Shown: positions 40,501-55,500 of the stretch, one piece after another
How positions within the stretch are numbered: the stretch's first letter is position 1
Layout of the letters: every line of letters starts with the position of its first letter
Assembly: GCA_029718625.1 (NCBI GenBank)
Contig: CM056385.1
Coordinates: 20,251,522 to 20,315,521 of the forward strand
Source: Synaphobranchus kaupii
Lineage: Eukaryota; Chordata; Actinopteri; Anguilliformes; Synaphobranchidae
Direction of reading: 5' to 3'
Length of the DNA stretch: 64,000 nt
Notes under the pieces: generated by a model
The model's input: only the letters and a program-made list of their open reading frames with translations
Database searches by the model: none
Told to the model about the DNA's origin: nothing
Program-made: the position numbers and the translations under genes

Positions 40501-43500
40501 CACCTGCCAATTCCAACCAACTGGCCAAACTTAATTAGACCTTTTAATTAATTACCCCTACACATTTACAGCTGTGTATTCCTACAAACACGCTGTGGTA
40601 CAATAAGCACAGGGCTCAAGTACTATTTTCAGACAATGACGCATCAATTACCAAAATGTAATAAAAAATACTTTTAGTATTCTTTAGGCAAAGATAGTCA
40701 CTAACAACAGAAGCTGGAGCAAAAGACAGCATACACCCGGCCTGTGGTGTTGCATATGAAGGTCCTCGGCCAGGCTGATAGAGGTACCTGATCTCAGATC
40801 AGTTTGAAGAGGTAAGATCTGAACAGAAAACATCCCTGCCACACTGTGGTAGCATGAACTGGGAACAGTGGAGGAACAAAAGATAGCTGCATTCCCTAAA
40901 AAAAAAAAAAACATTTCCCTGCTGGCTTCAAATGTCCTCACTGCAACCCTATATGGTTGGCACTCGCATAAAGAATATTCAGTCTCCTTCTTTTATAAAT
41001 TGTAGTTAAAAATATATTATACCAGCTTGTTGATAAAGCCATTTAAACATGAACAAATAATTTCATTGTGGACACCTTTTCTTGGCACATATTTGAAAAT
41101 AAATATGCAGAGTTAATCTTTTGATTTTCTGTTATGGAGGTTGGTTTAAATGTGTGGGTGAGGGGGGGGATGGGGTACACTTACCCTGCACCACTCCCCA
41201 GGGGTACTGCCTGGCCCTCACCATTTTGTTCCCCACCTTCACCTCCTCGATGCTCCCCACTACAGCAAAGGGGAGGTGGGCCTGCAACACAAAGTTTGGG
41301 AGGGGCTTTAATGCTTTTCCAGGACAAATGTCCAGGGACAGTCTCACACAAGTTACACTTCCATCCCGCCCCGGGTCGCAAGTTTTTTTTTCTTCTTTTT
41401 TTAACTTCCTTATCGTAAAAAAAAAGGTTGATGGGTTTCTCAGAGGGAGAGAAGACCGTGGCCTTTTCCGAGGAGATCAGTTTACCTTTGATTTGATGCA
41501 GCATTAAGTCTCAGTCTCTACCCTGTGAGACCAGTTTTAAAACCATGACTCAAAAACATGTTTGCCATCGCTTTCGGCAACAGAGCCACAGTACGTCCCT
41601 TTCTGACCTTTTTAGAGGTATTTCCCCTGTGGTGGAAGCACTACTATGGATGACCAGAAATGCCAAAATGAGGAATTTATAAATAAATAAATATTGCAAT
41701 AAATGGATAAAAGTACGAGAAAATCAATACATAAATAAATACAAAAATTAAGAAATTAATTGTTTTCTGTATTTATTTATTTCTGTATTTCTTCTTTTCC
41801 AAATTTATTTATTTATGCATTTCCCCTTTTCCGTATTTATTTATTTCTGTATTTCCTCTTTTCCGTATTTATTTATTTCTGTATTTCTTTGTCCATATGA
41901 TAATGAGAGGGCTGTCCACCAACTATATTTGCATTGATGTAGTGTGTGTAATGTGCGGGCCAAGACGATTTTAAGCCTTTAAAAACTGTTCTGGTAAGGT
42001 GGACCGGGAATTACGAATGAGAAGCTGCGAAAAAGGAACCAACTTCAGCCTCAGTCATGCTGTCCATCTAAAATAATTAAGATTTTTGTGAGTGCTGGTT
42101 TTCCTGTTCCATGTTTGAACTGTTTTGAACCACTACTAGCACCACCCTGAACTGAAGTAGGCGACTATAAACCGCTTCAGCGCGTCACAGCTGAGGTGCA
42201 CTAGTAACCCTGGGGCAGCATAGACCCACTTCTTGTTTATAACTAATGTTCATGTGAGATGCAACCAAGACAGTAACATTAATGTTACAGTGGCTAGTTA
42301 ACGTTTGTGGGCTAATGCTACAAACAGCAAAAAAAACGCATCTTTCATGTCCTATCATTCATATCTGCGAGCATATTTTTAAAAATCGAATCAAAATATA
42401 TGATTGTCGCATTTCCACAGATGACAAATAATATGCTTGTGTGTCGTGTGTGTGCATTTAACTGTGCGTTAAATCCTTTCGATATTTGGTTTGAACATGA
42501 TGCGCGGCTTTGAGCAACTCTGACAGTTTTGGTCCACGAAGGCTGCCGAGGAAAGAGCTCGCTCACCCGCTCATCTCGGGTAGTTTAACCACGGCGTCAA
42601 TATGGTTTCTTGTTGTGTTGTTTTTGGATGTACAAACAGGAAAAATGCCCAGAATCGTGCCTTAATTCAAGGCCAACACCACAGTTGAGCCAAGTCAGAA
42701 TGCCAGATCTGGGTCAGACCCATTTGGCTAACTGGGTAGTCAGTCCCATCTCATCAGTTTTGCTACGCTACGATTGTACGCTGCAGTTTTGAAGCAAAAT
42801 GAGTTTATGGCTAACTAGCTATCTATGATAGAAAACACACTTTTTTTTCTCGTGTAACTTAGGCTAGTAGTATTCAAATTCAGTTTGATCATGGGTGAGA
42901 TTAATTTGACCCATGATCAAACTGGAGAAAGAAATATAGAAAGAAATAAATACAGAAAAGAAGAAATACAGAAATAAATAAAGAAAATAAATAAACATTC
43001 TGATTTTATGTATTCATTTCTGTGATTGAATAATGGTAATCGTGCTTTAGTCGATTTGTTCAATCGTGTGAGGCGTAATTCGGAGATTTGCTGTCAGTAA
43101 TGGTGAGTTTCTGTTTATTTATTTAAAATTTTTTCCCTTTTTCTCCCAATTTGGTAGCCAATTGGACCCTATGCAATTCAATCCCCCACCATGTCCGGTA
43201 GGGGCTGTGTCTTGGAAGTGCAGGAAAGCAGGATAGCAGGAAAGAGGGCGCCACGTCCTCTTCAGGGCGCGACTCCTCGAGTTCCTAACCGTGATTCCAG
43301 CTCGCCCAGGGCTGTCTTATGTGCGACGATTCTCTCAGAGTCCCTCCCCCCACACCGGGAGCAGCCACCAGTTGCCCCTCCCTCCAGGCACCGGCCATAC
43401 TGGGATCTGGCAGGACCGGGGATCGAACCCCCGATCCTCGGGGCGCAACCGCACAGACAGAAAGTCTGCGCCTTTGTCCGCTGCACCACCACGGTGCCCG

Positions 43501-46500
43501 TTTCTGTTTATTTCACGCACCAAACATTTGTTGTATGTGGGTGAATTCTGGTTAGGTTCATTTGCTGTTCTGAACATGTATTATTTTCGTTTTTTACTTT
43601 AAATAAATGCAGCTTTGGAGGAGTGCTCCGAGTCAGCCAGCAGGAGACATAGATAATGTCTAGACATGCTGACAGACCAGCAGCCTTCCTCCAAGCCAAA
43701 GTTGATTTCAGTTGTTTACACAGTCGGTCTTGGTGTAATCTCTACAAGGACCCTAGCCTGTGGTGAAATTAAAAATTAAAAAGCCCCCCCGGGTGAGAAA
43801 AAGCAACAAACCTGGAACCCCTACCGCATTTACATTCGGTTAGCGAGTCTGCTTGCAACAGTATGCACCTACCCTACCCACCACCATTAAAGCATGTAGA
43901 ATGCCACTGACAAAAACTTTCATCTTCAAGGTATGGATGTACAGTTGAAGTCGAAAGTTTACGTACACCTTATCCAAATCCATTTCAACTCAGTTTTTCA
44001 CAATTCCTGACATTTAATCCTAGTAAACATTCCCTGTCTTAGGTCAGTTAGGATCACAACTTTATTTTAAGAATGTGAAATGTCAGAATAATAGTAGAGA
44101 GAATGATTTATTTCAGCTTTTATTTCTTTCATCACATTCCCAGTGGGTCAGAAGTTTACATACACTCTGTTAGTATTTGGTAGCATTGCCTTTAAATTGT
44201 TTAACTTGGGTCAAACGTTTCGGGTAGCCTTCCACAAGCTTCTCACAATAAGTTGCTGGAGTTTTGGCCCATTCCTCCTGACAGAACTGGTGTAATGGAG
44301 TCAGATTTGTAGGCCTCGCACACGCTTTTTCAGTTCTGCCCACAAATTTTCGATTGGACTGAGGTCAGGACTTTGTGATGGCCACTCCAATACCTTGACT
44401 CTGTTGTCCTTAAGCCATTTTGCCACAACTTTGAAAGTATGCTTTGGGTCATTGTCCATTTGGAAGAGCCATTTTCGACCAAGCTTTAACTTCCTGGCTG
44501 ATGTCTTGAGATTTTGCTTCAATATATCCACATAATTGTCCTTCCTCATGATGCCATCTATTTTGCAGTGAAGTGCACGGTTGGGATGGTGTTCTTCGGC
44601 TTGCAAGCCTCACCCTTTTTCCTCCAAACATAACGATGGTCATTATGGCCAAACAGTAAAATTTTTGTTTCAACAGACCAGAGGACATTTCTCCAAAAAG
44701 TAAGATCTTTGTCCCCATGTGCAGTTGCAAACTGTAGTCTGGCTTTTCTATGGTGGTTTTGGAGTTGTGGCTACTCCCTTGCTGAGCGGCCTTTCAGGTT
44801 ATGTCGATATAGGACTCGCTTTACTGTGGATATAGATACTTTTGTACCTGTTCCCTCCAGCATCTTCACAAGGTCCTTTGCTGTTGTTCTGGGATTGATT
44901 TGCACTTTTAGCACTAAAGCACGTTCATCTCTAGGAGACAGAACGCGTCTCCTTCCTGAGCGCTATGACGGCTGTGTGGTCCCATGGTGTTTATACTTGC
45001 ATACTATTGTTTGTACAGACGAACTTGGTACCTTCAGGCGTTTGGAAATTGCTCCCAAGGATGAAACAGACTTGTGGAGGTCCACAATTTTCTTTCTGAG
45101 GTCTTGGCTGATTTCTTTTGATTTTCCCATGATGTCAAGCAAAGAGGCACTGAGTTTGAAGGTAGGCCTTAAAATACATCCACAGGTACACCTCCAATTG
45201 ACTCAAATAATGTCAAATATAGCCGCAAGCGGCAATCCTGTTTAACATTGAAAAACAATGTATGTCTATGGGAATTTTTGTGAATGTAGTCCATTGACTC
45301 GAGTGGCTAACTTTTGCGTTGGTAGACCAGGTACATCAGAATGCTGTAGGTTGCGATGGGAGGCAGTAGTTATACTGGACAACAGCAGAATGACCAAACC
45401 AGAGACCATGGTGTGAGACCAAAACCTCTCCCTTCTCTTTAATTTGAAGTAATAATCAATTTTTCTATTAAAAAATAAAGTGAATTGTTACACTATAATA
45501 TACACTAAATTTATTTACTTATTTTTAGTCTCCCATTTTTGAATTTCCTATTTGTTTCACAATGAAATCTCTATTTTATCCTCTAATTTATTTTATGTAT
45601 CGTCCATCAGTCTCTAGTGTAAAGGTACACTATCCAAAGCAAACAGTTGAAAGATTGTCTTGCAGCAAAGTTACTAAGATGCCATCTTACATTACCCATG
45701 TGCCCCACCGGCTTTTGTTTATCCAAATAACATTAGCAGAAAATTAAGTCACCATCATATTCTAAATAATTAAATGCATTCAGTATATATTTGCCTTTTA
45801 ATTTTACCTTTAACTGAAATATAGCTCCTACAAATAGGTTTTCAGCTATAGCAGCCTTAATAACCATGTCATGCTGTGTCCGAATCAGCACCCTTCCATA
45901 GCCTACTATTGAGTAGGCAGGAGGAGAAAGTTGTTAAGTAGGCAAACAAATTTCTAAATGTATTATACTTAAAACCCCCGTATGATATACAGTGAGAACC
46001 GTAATTCATTGGACAGTGACACATTTTTTTGTAGAGCCGTTTTGCGGCGCCACAAACTTATTCGCTCTGACCCTGCAACACATGCACTCAGCACTGACGC
46101 CGCTGGCTGGGGGTGTATTTTAGGAATCACTAGTTTGTACTGAAATTATTGGATATAGCTCGATAAAAGTATGGATTATGGGCGAACCGTTCATAGCCTT
46201 TAAACGTCCGCACTGCACCGCCGTTGTGGCTACTAGCAAGATACTGTGTCTGGCTACGGGCGGAATTTTGCTGAGCCTGCTAGGAAAACGCAGCTTAACC
46301 CAACTGCACTCAATTCTCTCAAAATGAATAATAGCTAGGAGCATTAACTTACCATTCAATTTTCTGAAATAGGAACAGTTCTGCCAAGTTTAAGTTTTTG
46401 AAACGTATTAAAAGTAGCCTACCTATAATATCTCTTCACATCCTTAAATAAATTGTGACCATCATTTCACGTCACTTAACTTTGACTCCTTTCAACTTGG

Positions 46501-49500
46501 AAATTCAACATAACCGCTGCATTAGTAATAAATAACTGTACTCATGTTTACTTCTTGATGCACAAAATGGAGAATGCGAGGGGCAGTGAATAGGCTTGTT
46601 TGCTCAAACATGCAGGACGGCACTTGCGTAGGCTAATTGCACTAAATTGTCCGCAGGTGGGTTTCTCTGCACTCAGGCTTGGGGTGTAGACGAGACGGAG
46701 CTATGTCAACTAATTGTTTTCATTAGCGTCTTAATTAGCAACTCCAATTGCAAAATTTATTTATTTTTTCCTCTCAATTGGATAATAAATATTAAAAAAT
46801 GAATAACAGCTAGGAGCATTAACTTCCCATTATTAATTTATAGTTATTAATTCTGCGGTTGAAGTTTTTGAAGCCTATTAAAAGTAGCCTACCTATAAAA
46901 TCTCTGCACCTTAAATAAATTAAGTGACCATCATTTCACCTGATTTATCTTTATCTTTTATATTTTGAGCCCTTCGGGCTCAAACCCTAATTATAGCCTA
47001 ACAGAAGTTTCTAAAGCCATGACATAATTTTCTGGAATTCAAGCTGTTTAAAGGCACAGTCAACTTAGTGTATGTAAACTTCTGACCCACTGGAATTGTG
47101 ATATAGTGAATTAAAAGTGAAATAATCTGTCTGTAAACAATTGTTGGAAAAATTACTTGTCATGCACAAAGTAGATGTCCTAACTGACTTGCCAACACTA
47201 TAGTTTGCTAACATGAAATCTGTGGAGTGGTCAAAAATTTGTTTTAATGACATCAACCTAAGTGTATGTAATCTTCCAACTTCAACTGTATATATGGTGT
47301 GGATATTTTGCGTACTACCTCTGGAGGTGGGTTTTGAAATGGTTATATAAACCTGACGTGCAACCGTTTACATTACTGTACAATAAAAAAGAACAAGCAA
47401 AAAAAATTATAAAATGCATCATGGTTCAGGAAATGGTTTCAAAATTCAAATCTAATGAACAGAATAAAAGGCTAGTATAATATAATATACACAGCCTTGC
47501 ATCTGGATGGTGGTATCTGAGTACATGCTTGTGTCATGATTAACCCTTTGAAGAGTTTTTTGGAATGTTTTTTTTTTTGGAAATTTGTCAGTGTTCTAGA
47601 ACACCCTTGCTTTCAATCACCAGTAGTGATTGTTACATGAGCATTAGAATGTTCATTCTAAGAACATTCAAATCACATGTTTCTGCTCTTAAACCTTAAA
47701 GGCCCGCTCAGTAATTTTGGTTGCTAATCGACGAAAATTACGTGGCTGGAAACTAAGGACTTCGGTGGATTATGGTTCCCGTAGTTTAAAAAAAAATTAT
47801 AACCAGCCACAATACAATACAACAAAACCATTTCCAAGTCATGGTTTATTTGGCAAAATGTTAGCCTTTTCGAGATATTATCTGACAAGTTAGCACCAAG
47901 TAAAAACGATGAGTGAGTGATCAGTTTGTTTCCATGGTAAGGACAAAGAAAAAGATCAGATATTAAAAACAAAGAAGAAGAATGAAATGCTGAAGACGAT
48001 AGATGAAGGAAGTAGTGTCAGCCCCGCACTAAATACTTATTTAAATAAATACTAAATACTTGGTTTTCATGAGGATCTTTATCATTATTTTTATTAGGAT
48101 AACAATTATATACTATAGTACCATATCTTTGTCTTTTTGCTCGTTGTAAGAAATTAGCAGTTTTTTAGCAACCAAAATTACTGAGAGGGACTTGAAAGCA
48201 TTCTGAGAGCCACAAGCATATTTCCTTATGGCTCCCAGAATTCCCCTGGGCAGTAAACCCTGTGGCACTACAAAGAAAGGCCTTTTCATGTCCAACCCCA
48301 GGACCGGACCAGCGATCCAGGATCCACATAGAAACTCCATGCTCTGCCAATGCACTTAGATAATAACCCGGACTGATTGGGTTTCCAGTGAATGGCAGTG
48401 CTCACCACTACCCCAGAATGTAACTGCAAAACAGCCTGTTTGAAAGAGAGAAGGCAGCATAGTATAATGGCTAGGGAACTCTGGTAACCTAGAAGTACCT
48501 TGAGCAAGGTACTTAAACTGCATTGCTTCAGCGTATATCCAGCTGGATACTACGTAAAATGCAAAAGGTCACTCTGGATAAGCCAATAATGTAATGAGAA
48601 TAATCTATAGCCGTAACAACAGTCATCAGACTGTAGGACCACACTGGAGGCTGATTGCTGGTTTCCCAATTCACACTCGCTCATAATTTGTAGAAAAAGC
48701 ACGCTGACTCACGTTCATGGAAGAGTTGATCTCTGTGACGGCTTCGTCGTCCGTGGGAAACTGGTAGATCTGGACCCCGTTGCTGACCAACTCGCTCATG
48801 ACCTTAATCTTAAACTTGTGCAGCTCGCTCTTGGAGATGGTGTCGGCCTTGGCGATGATGGGTATTATGTTCACCTACGTAGACAAGCCAGGCATCTTAG
48901 TCAGAATAAAGACAAGGCACTCAACACCACCTTGAGAAACCATCCAACTCTTCAGACAATCTTGAGAGGGGGGGGGGTCACTGTGCAACTGGGCCATACA
49001 GAAACACTTCAGCAATGATGCGGAGTGTTCAGCTTTCACGTTGGACCAAAGTTATGGTTCAGATTACGTGCCATTGCAGAGCAGGTTAAAGTTTTTAAAA
49101 GGCACTGTGCCAATAAATTGTGACCAGATGCATGCTTCAGATATACAGTCAAGCCGGAAAGTCTCCCCACCCTTTCACCTTCTCCACGTTTTATTACGTT
49201 ACAGACTTATACTACAATAGATTGAGTTCATTTTTTGCCTCAAACATCTACACACAACACCCCATAATGACAATGTGAAAAAAAGTTTTTTTGAGATTTT
49301 AGCAAATTTATTAAAAATAAAAAAATAAAAATTTCTCATTTACATAAGTATTCATACCCTTTGCTTTAACGTATTTTTAAAGTATCATATTTCATATTTG
49401 GTCGCATATCCTTTACATGCTGTTACTTCCTGAAGTCTGTGACCATCAACATAAAAAAAACTGTCGATATCTTATTTTCAGGTACTGTTACAAGCGATAC

Positions 49501-52500
49501 TATAACCTCTCTGCATTTGAATGGATCTCTATGGAAATTGGGGGGTGAGACTAGATTCAGCTGTAAATTACACTGGTACAGTATGGAACACATGGCTGGC
49601 TAAATGGCTGTAAGTTATCAAGGGTCTGAGCTATCGAAGGAGCCCCAAACCATCACTCTGTTGCCAGATATGGAGTAGATGTGGATGGATCACTTTAAGG
49701 GTTGTTTCTCCTGACTTTTTTCCCCATAGAGTTCTATAGGAAAATGAGTCCAGAGAAATAACCCTTGCAGTGATCCATCCACATCTACTCCATATCTGGC
49801 AACAGAGTGATGGTTTGGGGCTCGTTTGATAGCTCAGACCCTTTATAACTTACAGCCATTTAGCCAGCCATGTGTTCCATACTGTACCAGTGTAATTTAC
49901 AGCTGAATCTAGTCTCACCCCCCCAATTTCCATAGAGATCCATTCAAATGCAGAGAGGTTATAGTATCGCTTGTAACCCGTACCTGAAAATAAGATATCG
50001 ACAGTTTTTTTTATGTTGATGGTCACAGACTTCAGGAAGTAACAGCATGTAAAGGATATGCGACCAAATATGAAATATGATACTTTAAAAATACGTTAAA
50101 GCAAAGGGTATGAATACTTATGTAAATGAGAAATTTTAGTTTTTTATTTTTAATAAATTTGCAAAAATCTCAAAAAAACTTTTTTCACATTGTCATTATG
50201 GGGTGTTGTGTGTAGAATTTTGAGGGAAAAAAGGAATTTAATCAATTTTGGAATATGTCTGTAACGTAATAAAACGTGGAGAAGGTGAAAGGGGTGGGGA
50301 GACTTTCCGGCTTGACTGTACGTTTCAAAATTTGACCTTTTTAGTTTTTTTTGTCCAGAACGTACAGAATCAGAGATACAAAATGAGATATCACCTGATA
50401 AGATTGAGTAAATATTTCTGGAGATATGACTGTTTCAATATTGTGATTTTGCAATAGTTTTGAGAAAACTGGCTTTAAGGATTTGTTGTGAATTCTGCCC
50501 TTTCTCATCATAAAATACACCCTCAAACCAGGAACTACTTTATGAAATTAGGGCGGCAGTGTAGTACAATGGTTAAGGAACTGGACTTTGTAACCCAAAG
50601 GTTGCAGGTTTGATTCCCAGGTAAGACACTGCCGTTGTACCCTTAAGCAAGGCACTTAACCTAAATTGCTTTAGTATATATCCAGCTGTGAAAATGGATA
50701 GTATGTTAAAAAAGTTTTTTTTAAATTTTTTTTTTTAAAGTCTCTCTGGATAAGAGCGTCTGCTAAATGCCTGTAATGTAATGTAATGTAATGAAACTGT
50801 TATATTTGTGCATGATTTTGAATAAGATTTCATACAAATAAATTCATACAAATCTGAAAAAATACATACATAAGGTTTAACCTCTGATTTTGCTTTAAAC
50901 CCTAATCCTTTTTCATTCTTCCACTTCCCTAATTATTTTGGCATGACTCCCCCATTATCATGTAACTTCAAAACATTGATAACTGCTCTCCCTATTGAAA
51001 TATATCAATAATACTTAAAAGAGTATCCATACATTTTGATAGCCCTCTGTATTTTACTTCCTTGCCAGGTAGCTATCCCACAATAGCTTGCATATGAATG
51101 CTTGGAGGAAAATGTCTCCTCTCTTTTGTCTGGCCCCAAACTAATTTGCATCTGAATCTTAGAGGACTAATGGCAGATTAAAGGTGGAATGTGTCAATAC
51201 CCTGATCTTATACCCCTATCTATAATGTGACTGTCATCAGTGAAATGATTTAAGTTGGTAACTGAATGGGGCAAACAGTTGAATATTGAGTTTGAGTCTT
51301 GAATAAGTTCAGGGAAAATGAGCTTTATTCACAAACATTATAGTTAAACCACTCTAAGGCACTGTGAAAAGTCAGATCAGTGTCATAGTCAACATTAAGT
51401 GCAATTTAAAAAAAAATGTAAATCAGTGCAGTGACTTCAACAAGTCACTGACTAAAGCAGGTTCACTTGGTGCACAAAGAAAGATGCCACAAAATTATTA
51501 TTATTAGCCTACCAATCAGCATGGTGGAAATAGTTTGTAAAAAACAGGTCCAAGTCAAAAAAAATAATACATAGTTACCCTGTAAGCATAAGCGATTAAA
51601 AGTGATTAGTTAAAAGGGCGTTTTACAAATAGCCAAGCTGTTCTGAGAAAATCGAAAATCAAATTCCTCACGTTTACAACAAGCCAAATTTTCTCAAAAT
51701 TAGAATGAGAATTAAGTGAGTTATCATAGATTTTGTTAGGGGATGCCTGCAGTCGTTTGTTTATATATGGATCTTAAACACCCTGGCGGGTGTGCAGACG
51801 TATCTGAACCATAGATTGTAGAAAAATAGATGATAGGCATCTAGGTTTTTATATCTATTGATTTACCCATTCTTAGATTTTTAACCTAAGCAATAACCAC
51901 AATATTACGCCATAGCGAATTCCAGGAGTCTCCTGGATTGTGAAACGTTATGATTGATGTTATGACCCTCGGTTCCGAATGTTTCAACTTTGTTTAGGAG
52001 AAATCAAATACTACAGTATCCATGAGCATCAGCGCATGTTACATAGTTTCCACTCCACAAAAGCTCATTTTGCACAACAGAATGGCACTTTCTGTCATAA
52101 AAAAGGAATACTTTATAACACTACAGCATCAGTATTATGTTATATTGTAACTTGTCCCAGAGACGGATAAAGTATGATCTCTATCTTTAAAACCATATCA
52201 ATGACGGACATGTTTGAACAGGCAAAAGTTTTGTTTGGAACTCGAACATTTACGGTGAGTTATTAATTTTGTGTGGCGGGCTCTGGAGGTCTAACTAGTC
52301 CATATTGACACGACAATTTGAAATTGGAAATTTAGGTGAATGGTAGATTTGATCTTCAGGAATGCGATTCTGGTATTAACTCAACTTTTGACCGGATAGT
52401 GATTTGTTTTTCAGTTTTTTGCCTCTCCTGTGAAATGGTAGGTTGCGAGACATGTATCTGAACCTCGCGCTGGGTCACAATTGTGGTGATGAAAACCTAA

Positions 52501-55500
52501 TTCTGGCACCGTCTCATATACAAATACATTAATTACAGCCCTCACTAACAACTACATGAGATGGTCAATAAGCTGAACTGAAAAATAAGCCGTGAAATGT
52601 AGAAAAGGGAAATGGTAACTAGAACAGGTCTGACATCAGATTAAAGCCTTGGGTGGGGGGGGAGGGGGGGAGGGAGGGCACACAGGGAGGGAAAACAAAG
52701 CTAACCACTCATTTCATTGTTTAGAGCTCGAAACTAAACAAAAAAAAAGACCCTTCATTTTTTTAGACAATTAAATCACTAACAGTAAGGAAACCCACGC
52801 TCTGACACTCTCTGAAAGGTTTCTGTGTGCTACCCGTGATGTTAACTGATCAGGGAGCTTTGTACAGAAAACCGGGAAAAGCACATTTTTCCAGTAGGAA
52901 GAGGTATTCCTCCCCTCACTCTGAGGCAAAACTCTAGCGGGTTGTAAAGCTGGCTGGGATCATCAACTGGAGCTCTAGGATTATAGCGCGTGGTTTGAGC
53001 CATTCAGCCATGCACTAGGATACTTGGCAAATATCAGGAAACACTTAAAATGCACGTCCTTGAGTGGCGTTCCCCTGGAGTAGTTCCCCAGCCATCCACA
53101 TTCAACTCTGTGATCCTCTATTAATCTTTCTACAGCCAATCACTTTCAGGTCAAATGATAAAAAAGGCACACCGTACACAGGGAAAGTACGTGTCTGTGT
53201 AACTGTAGGCCTATATAGAGAAAAATGTGCCATTTTAGCTTGTGTTTCCTATATAATAATAACCTTTATAAATTATACCTATATACAAAATCTTTCGTGA
53301 CAAGCTCAGAGGTTCTAATGACGGTGAATTTAAAGGCATAATGTCCGTCTGTCAGTAAAACCCTTTTTTTAACGCGACAAAAATGGACAAGGCTGGGAAA
53401 AAAAAGGATGTGAACTCTCGTAACAGCTGTTAACTCCCTCAAGGGGAGCCACAGAGCTTCCTGCTATATTGCACCGATCTGGGGCTGGAATGCCAGTGTC
53501 GCTATTGACCGGTTTCTCCAGTGCTTCCACTTTTCAGTCCAGACCGAGGGCTATGTTCCAGCCTGCCTATAGCGCACTCTCAACACGGTCCTTCAACGGC
53601 TGTTTCCATAGCGACAGCACAGGTCGCAACCCCTGACATTTCGCCTCTCCGCGTTTTCATTCCAGGACGCATACGGATCAGGGTTGTTAAGTCACTTCAA
53701 TAGGACTGGAAACGCTGTCGTTGCTCAATGAGGGAAAAATGACGTATGTGACATCGGGGACACCCTTACCACCTGGAACCACCTGTTTGACTCGAGGGGA
53801 TTTTACAAATGGTTGCTAGCATTTGCTTCTGCACAGATTTATGTTCACATTTAGGTTACATGTGCCTTCTCAGAGCTGGAGATGGTCCATCATCCAGCCC
53901 CGGGCCATCTGTACGCCTAACACCCTTTAATAAAAAATTCTGTTAAAAAAAACTGAAAAAAAGTCTTGTCCCCACCACCACGGTAAAAGGAGGGCGTGTC
54001 CAGCAGCGGAGCGGTACGGCCAAATGGGGCCCGCGGTGGAGCCGGCGCTTACAGATCCCTGGATTCTATGCGGGAATTTCCTCCCAGGGTACGCCCGACA
54101 CCATATCCAACGGAAAGCGAAAAAGAATGGGAAAATCCTGTCGAGCCCGAAACGTGGTGACGCCCGCGAGTGAAACGCACGCTAATAAAAAGGCTGGAGG
54201 CAGGCCGAATCTACGCCCTCACCTAGGCTCAAATGAGAACCTCCGCCAATGGCAGGGCACCTCTTTTTCATCATTTGTTTCGTGAGGTACTTTTAACGCT
54301 AACGGTGAACACGTGTATTTTGGAAAGGAACGCCAATGCGCTCGTGTACTTTCACACGTCACTTCCTCACCTTGCTGTCGAGTTTTTTCATGGTGACCAA
54401 ATCGAGGGATTTCAGCGAGTGTCCCGTGGGGGCGATGAAGTACAGGCAGATGTGGATTCTCGTGTCGTGGTAGTTGAAGAGAGACCGTTTGATTTTCAGC
54501 TCCTCCTGAAGGTAGGTTTCGAACTGTGTGTCGATGTAGTCCACAATGGGTTTGTAGCTGCAGCCATAAAATAACAATGTAGTTACAATTAACTTTTCAA
54601 ATCAATGGCAGCATCAATTATGCATGGTCTTCTTACTTTTAAACTACATGGCATCAATCCACTCATACAGACTTGTACAGGAAAACATGACAAGTATCAA
54701 GGGTTTATGCATCTAAACAGAAGGATAAAGCATAATATGTGTACTGAAAAAAAAAAAAAAAACTTGGAATATGCATAGCTTGAACAAACCTAAAAAAACA
54801 AAAACCCACTTCAGTTTTACAGTGGCTGTAAATATTGGAAAGCCTTTATTTGGATGGGAAATCACCCTTGCCTGGCATTCCATAGATGTGAAAAACCTGA
54901 ATTGACCTCAGGTTACCAGAACAACCAACTACTTCCTCAATTTTATCATTTAACACAGGAGCACAATAAAACAGCTACCAGCTCTTACACAATATTTCAG
55001 TTGAAATAGAAGGGTAATTTGAGCAGAATCGTCAGCACCCTGCCCTATGTCTTTAAGAAAAAAAAAGAAAAAATCACAGCGCTTGGCTTTTTACTGACTG
55101 TTTGTTGCGATGTAAAGATGTGCCAAGAAAATGTTTAGCCGCTTAAACGCTCTTTTTAACAGCTCCCAGCATTTCTTTCCTTCCCCAGAATGCACGTCTT
55201 ATGAATTCTTATTATTTTGGCATACGAGTTGGCTACATCGTCCCAAAAGCAGATGAATTATGGTAGTGTTCCTCCCTCCGCATCACACAGGGAGCTCAGA
55301 AGCCCTCTTTGCCTTCCAAGGTCACACAAACACTCGTTCCCACAGCTGCAGTTCAAACCAAGAATTTCCGCCTCTCTCACCCCTCACCCCCCCCTCCCCC
55401 CTGCCAAACTTTCTCATGTCTTTTCAAACAGCATTCGTTCTGCCAGTCATCTTATCTCCTCTCAGTCCTCTGTCTCTTTCCGCCTCTTTTTCATGACCTA

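Larger units (their letters stand above)
43942..47288 (-). mobile_element. Tc1-like transposon, interrupted by a 1.8-kb insert
   Basis: Ends CAGTTGAAGTCGAAAGTTTAC and, inverted, CAGTTGAAGTTGGAAGATTAC are flanked by TA on both sides. Without the insert (about 45217-46995) the element would be ~1.57 kb, normal for fish Tc1. The transposase reads on the minus strand from 45130. The right-hand terminal repeat (about 47040-47288) is well preserved. It lies in septin8 intron 4. Confidence 0.93.

Noticed and set aside
43400..43500. Stand-alone tRNA gene
   Set aside because: A and B boxes are present, but no closed acceptor stem is evident and the sequence continues into a SINE body.
43191..43602. 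Several long GC-rich ORFs
   Set aside because: They overlap a tRNA-derived SINE with A and B boxes and resemble no protein.
45217..46995. Canonical Helitron
   Set aside because: The 5' TC start is not evident and a 5' hairpin is present, which suits Helentron/HINE elements better.
54233..54574. Plus-strand ORF of 113 codons
   Set aside because: It is antisense to septin8 exon 54557-54371. Unlike the ccni2/septin8 case, it has no splice logic or known homologue.
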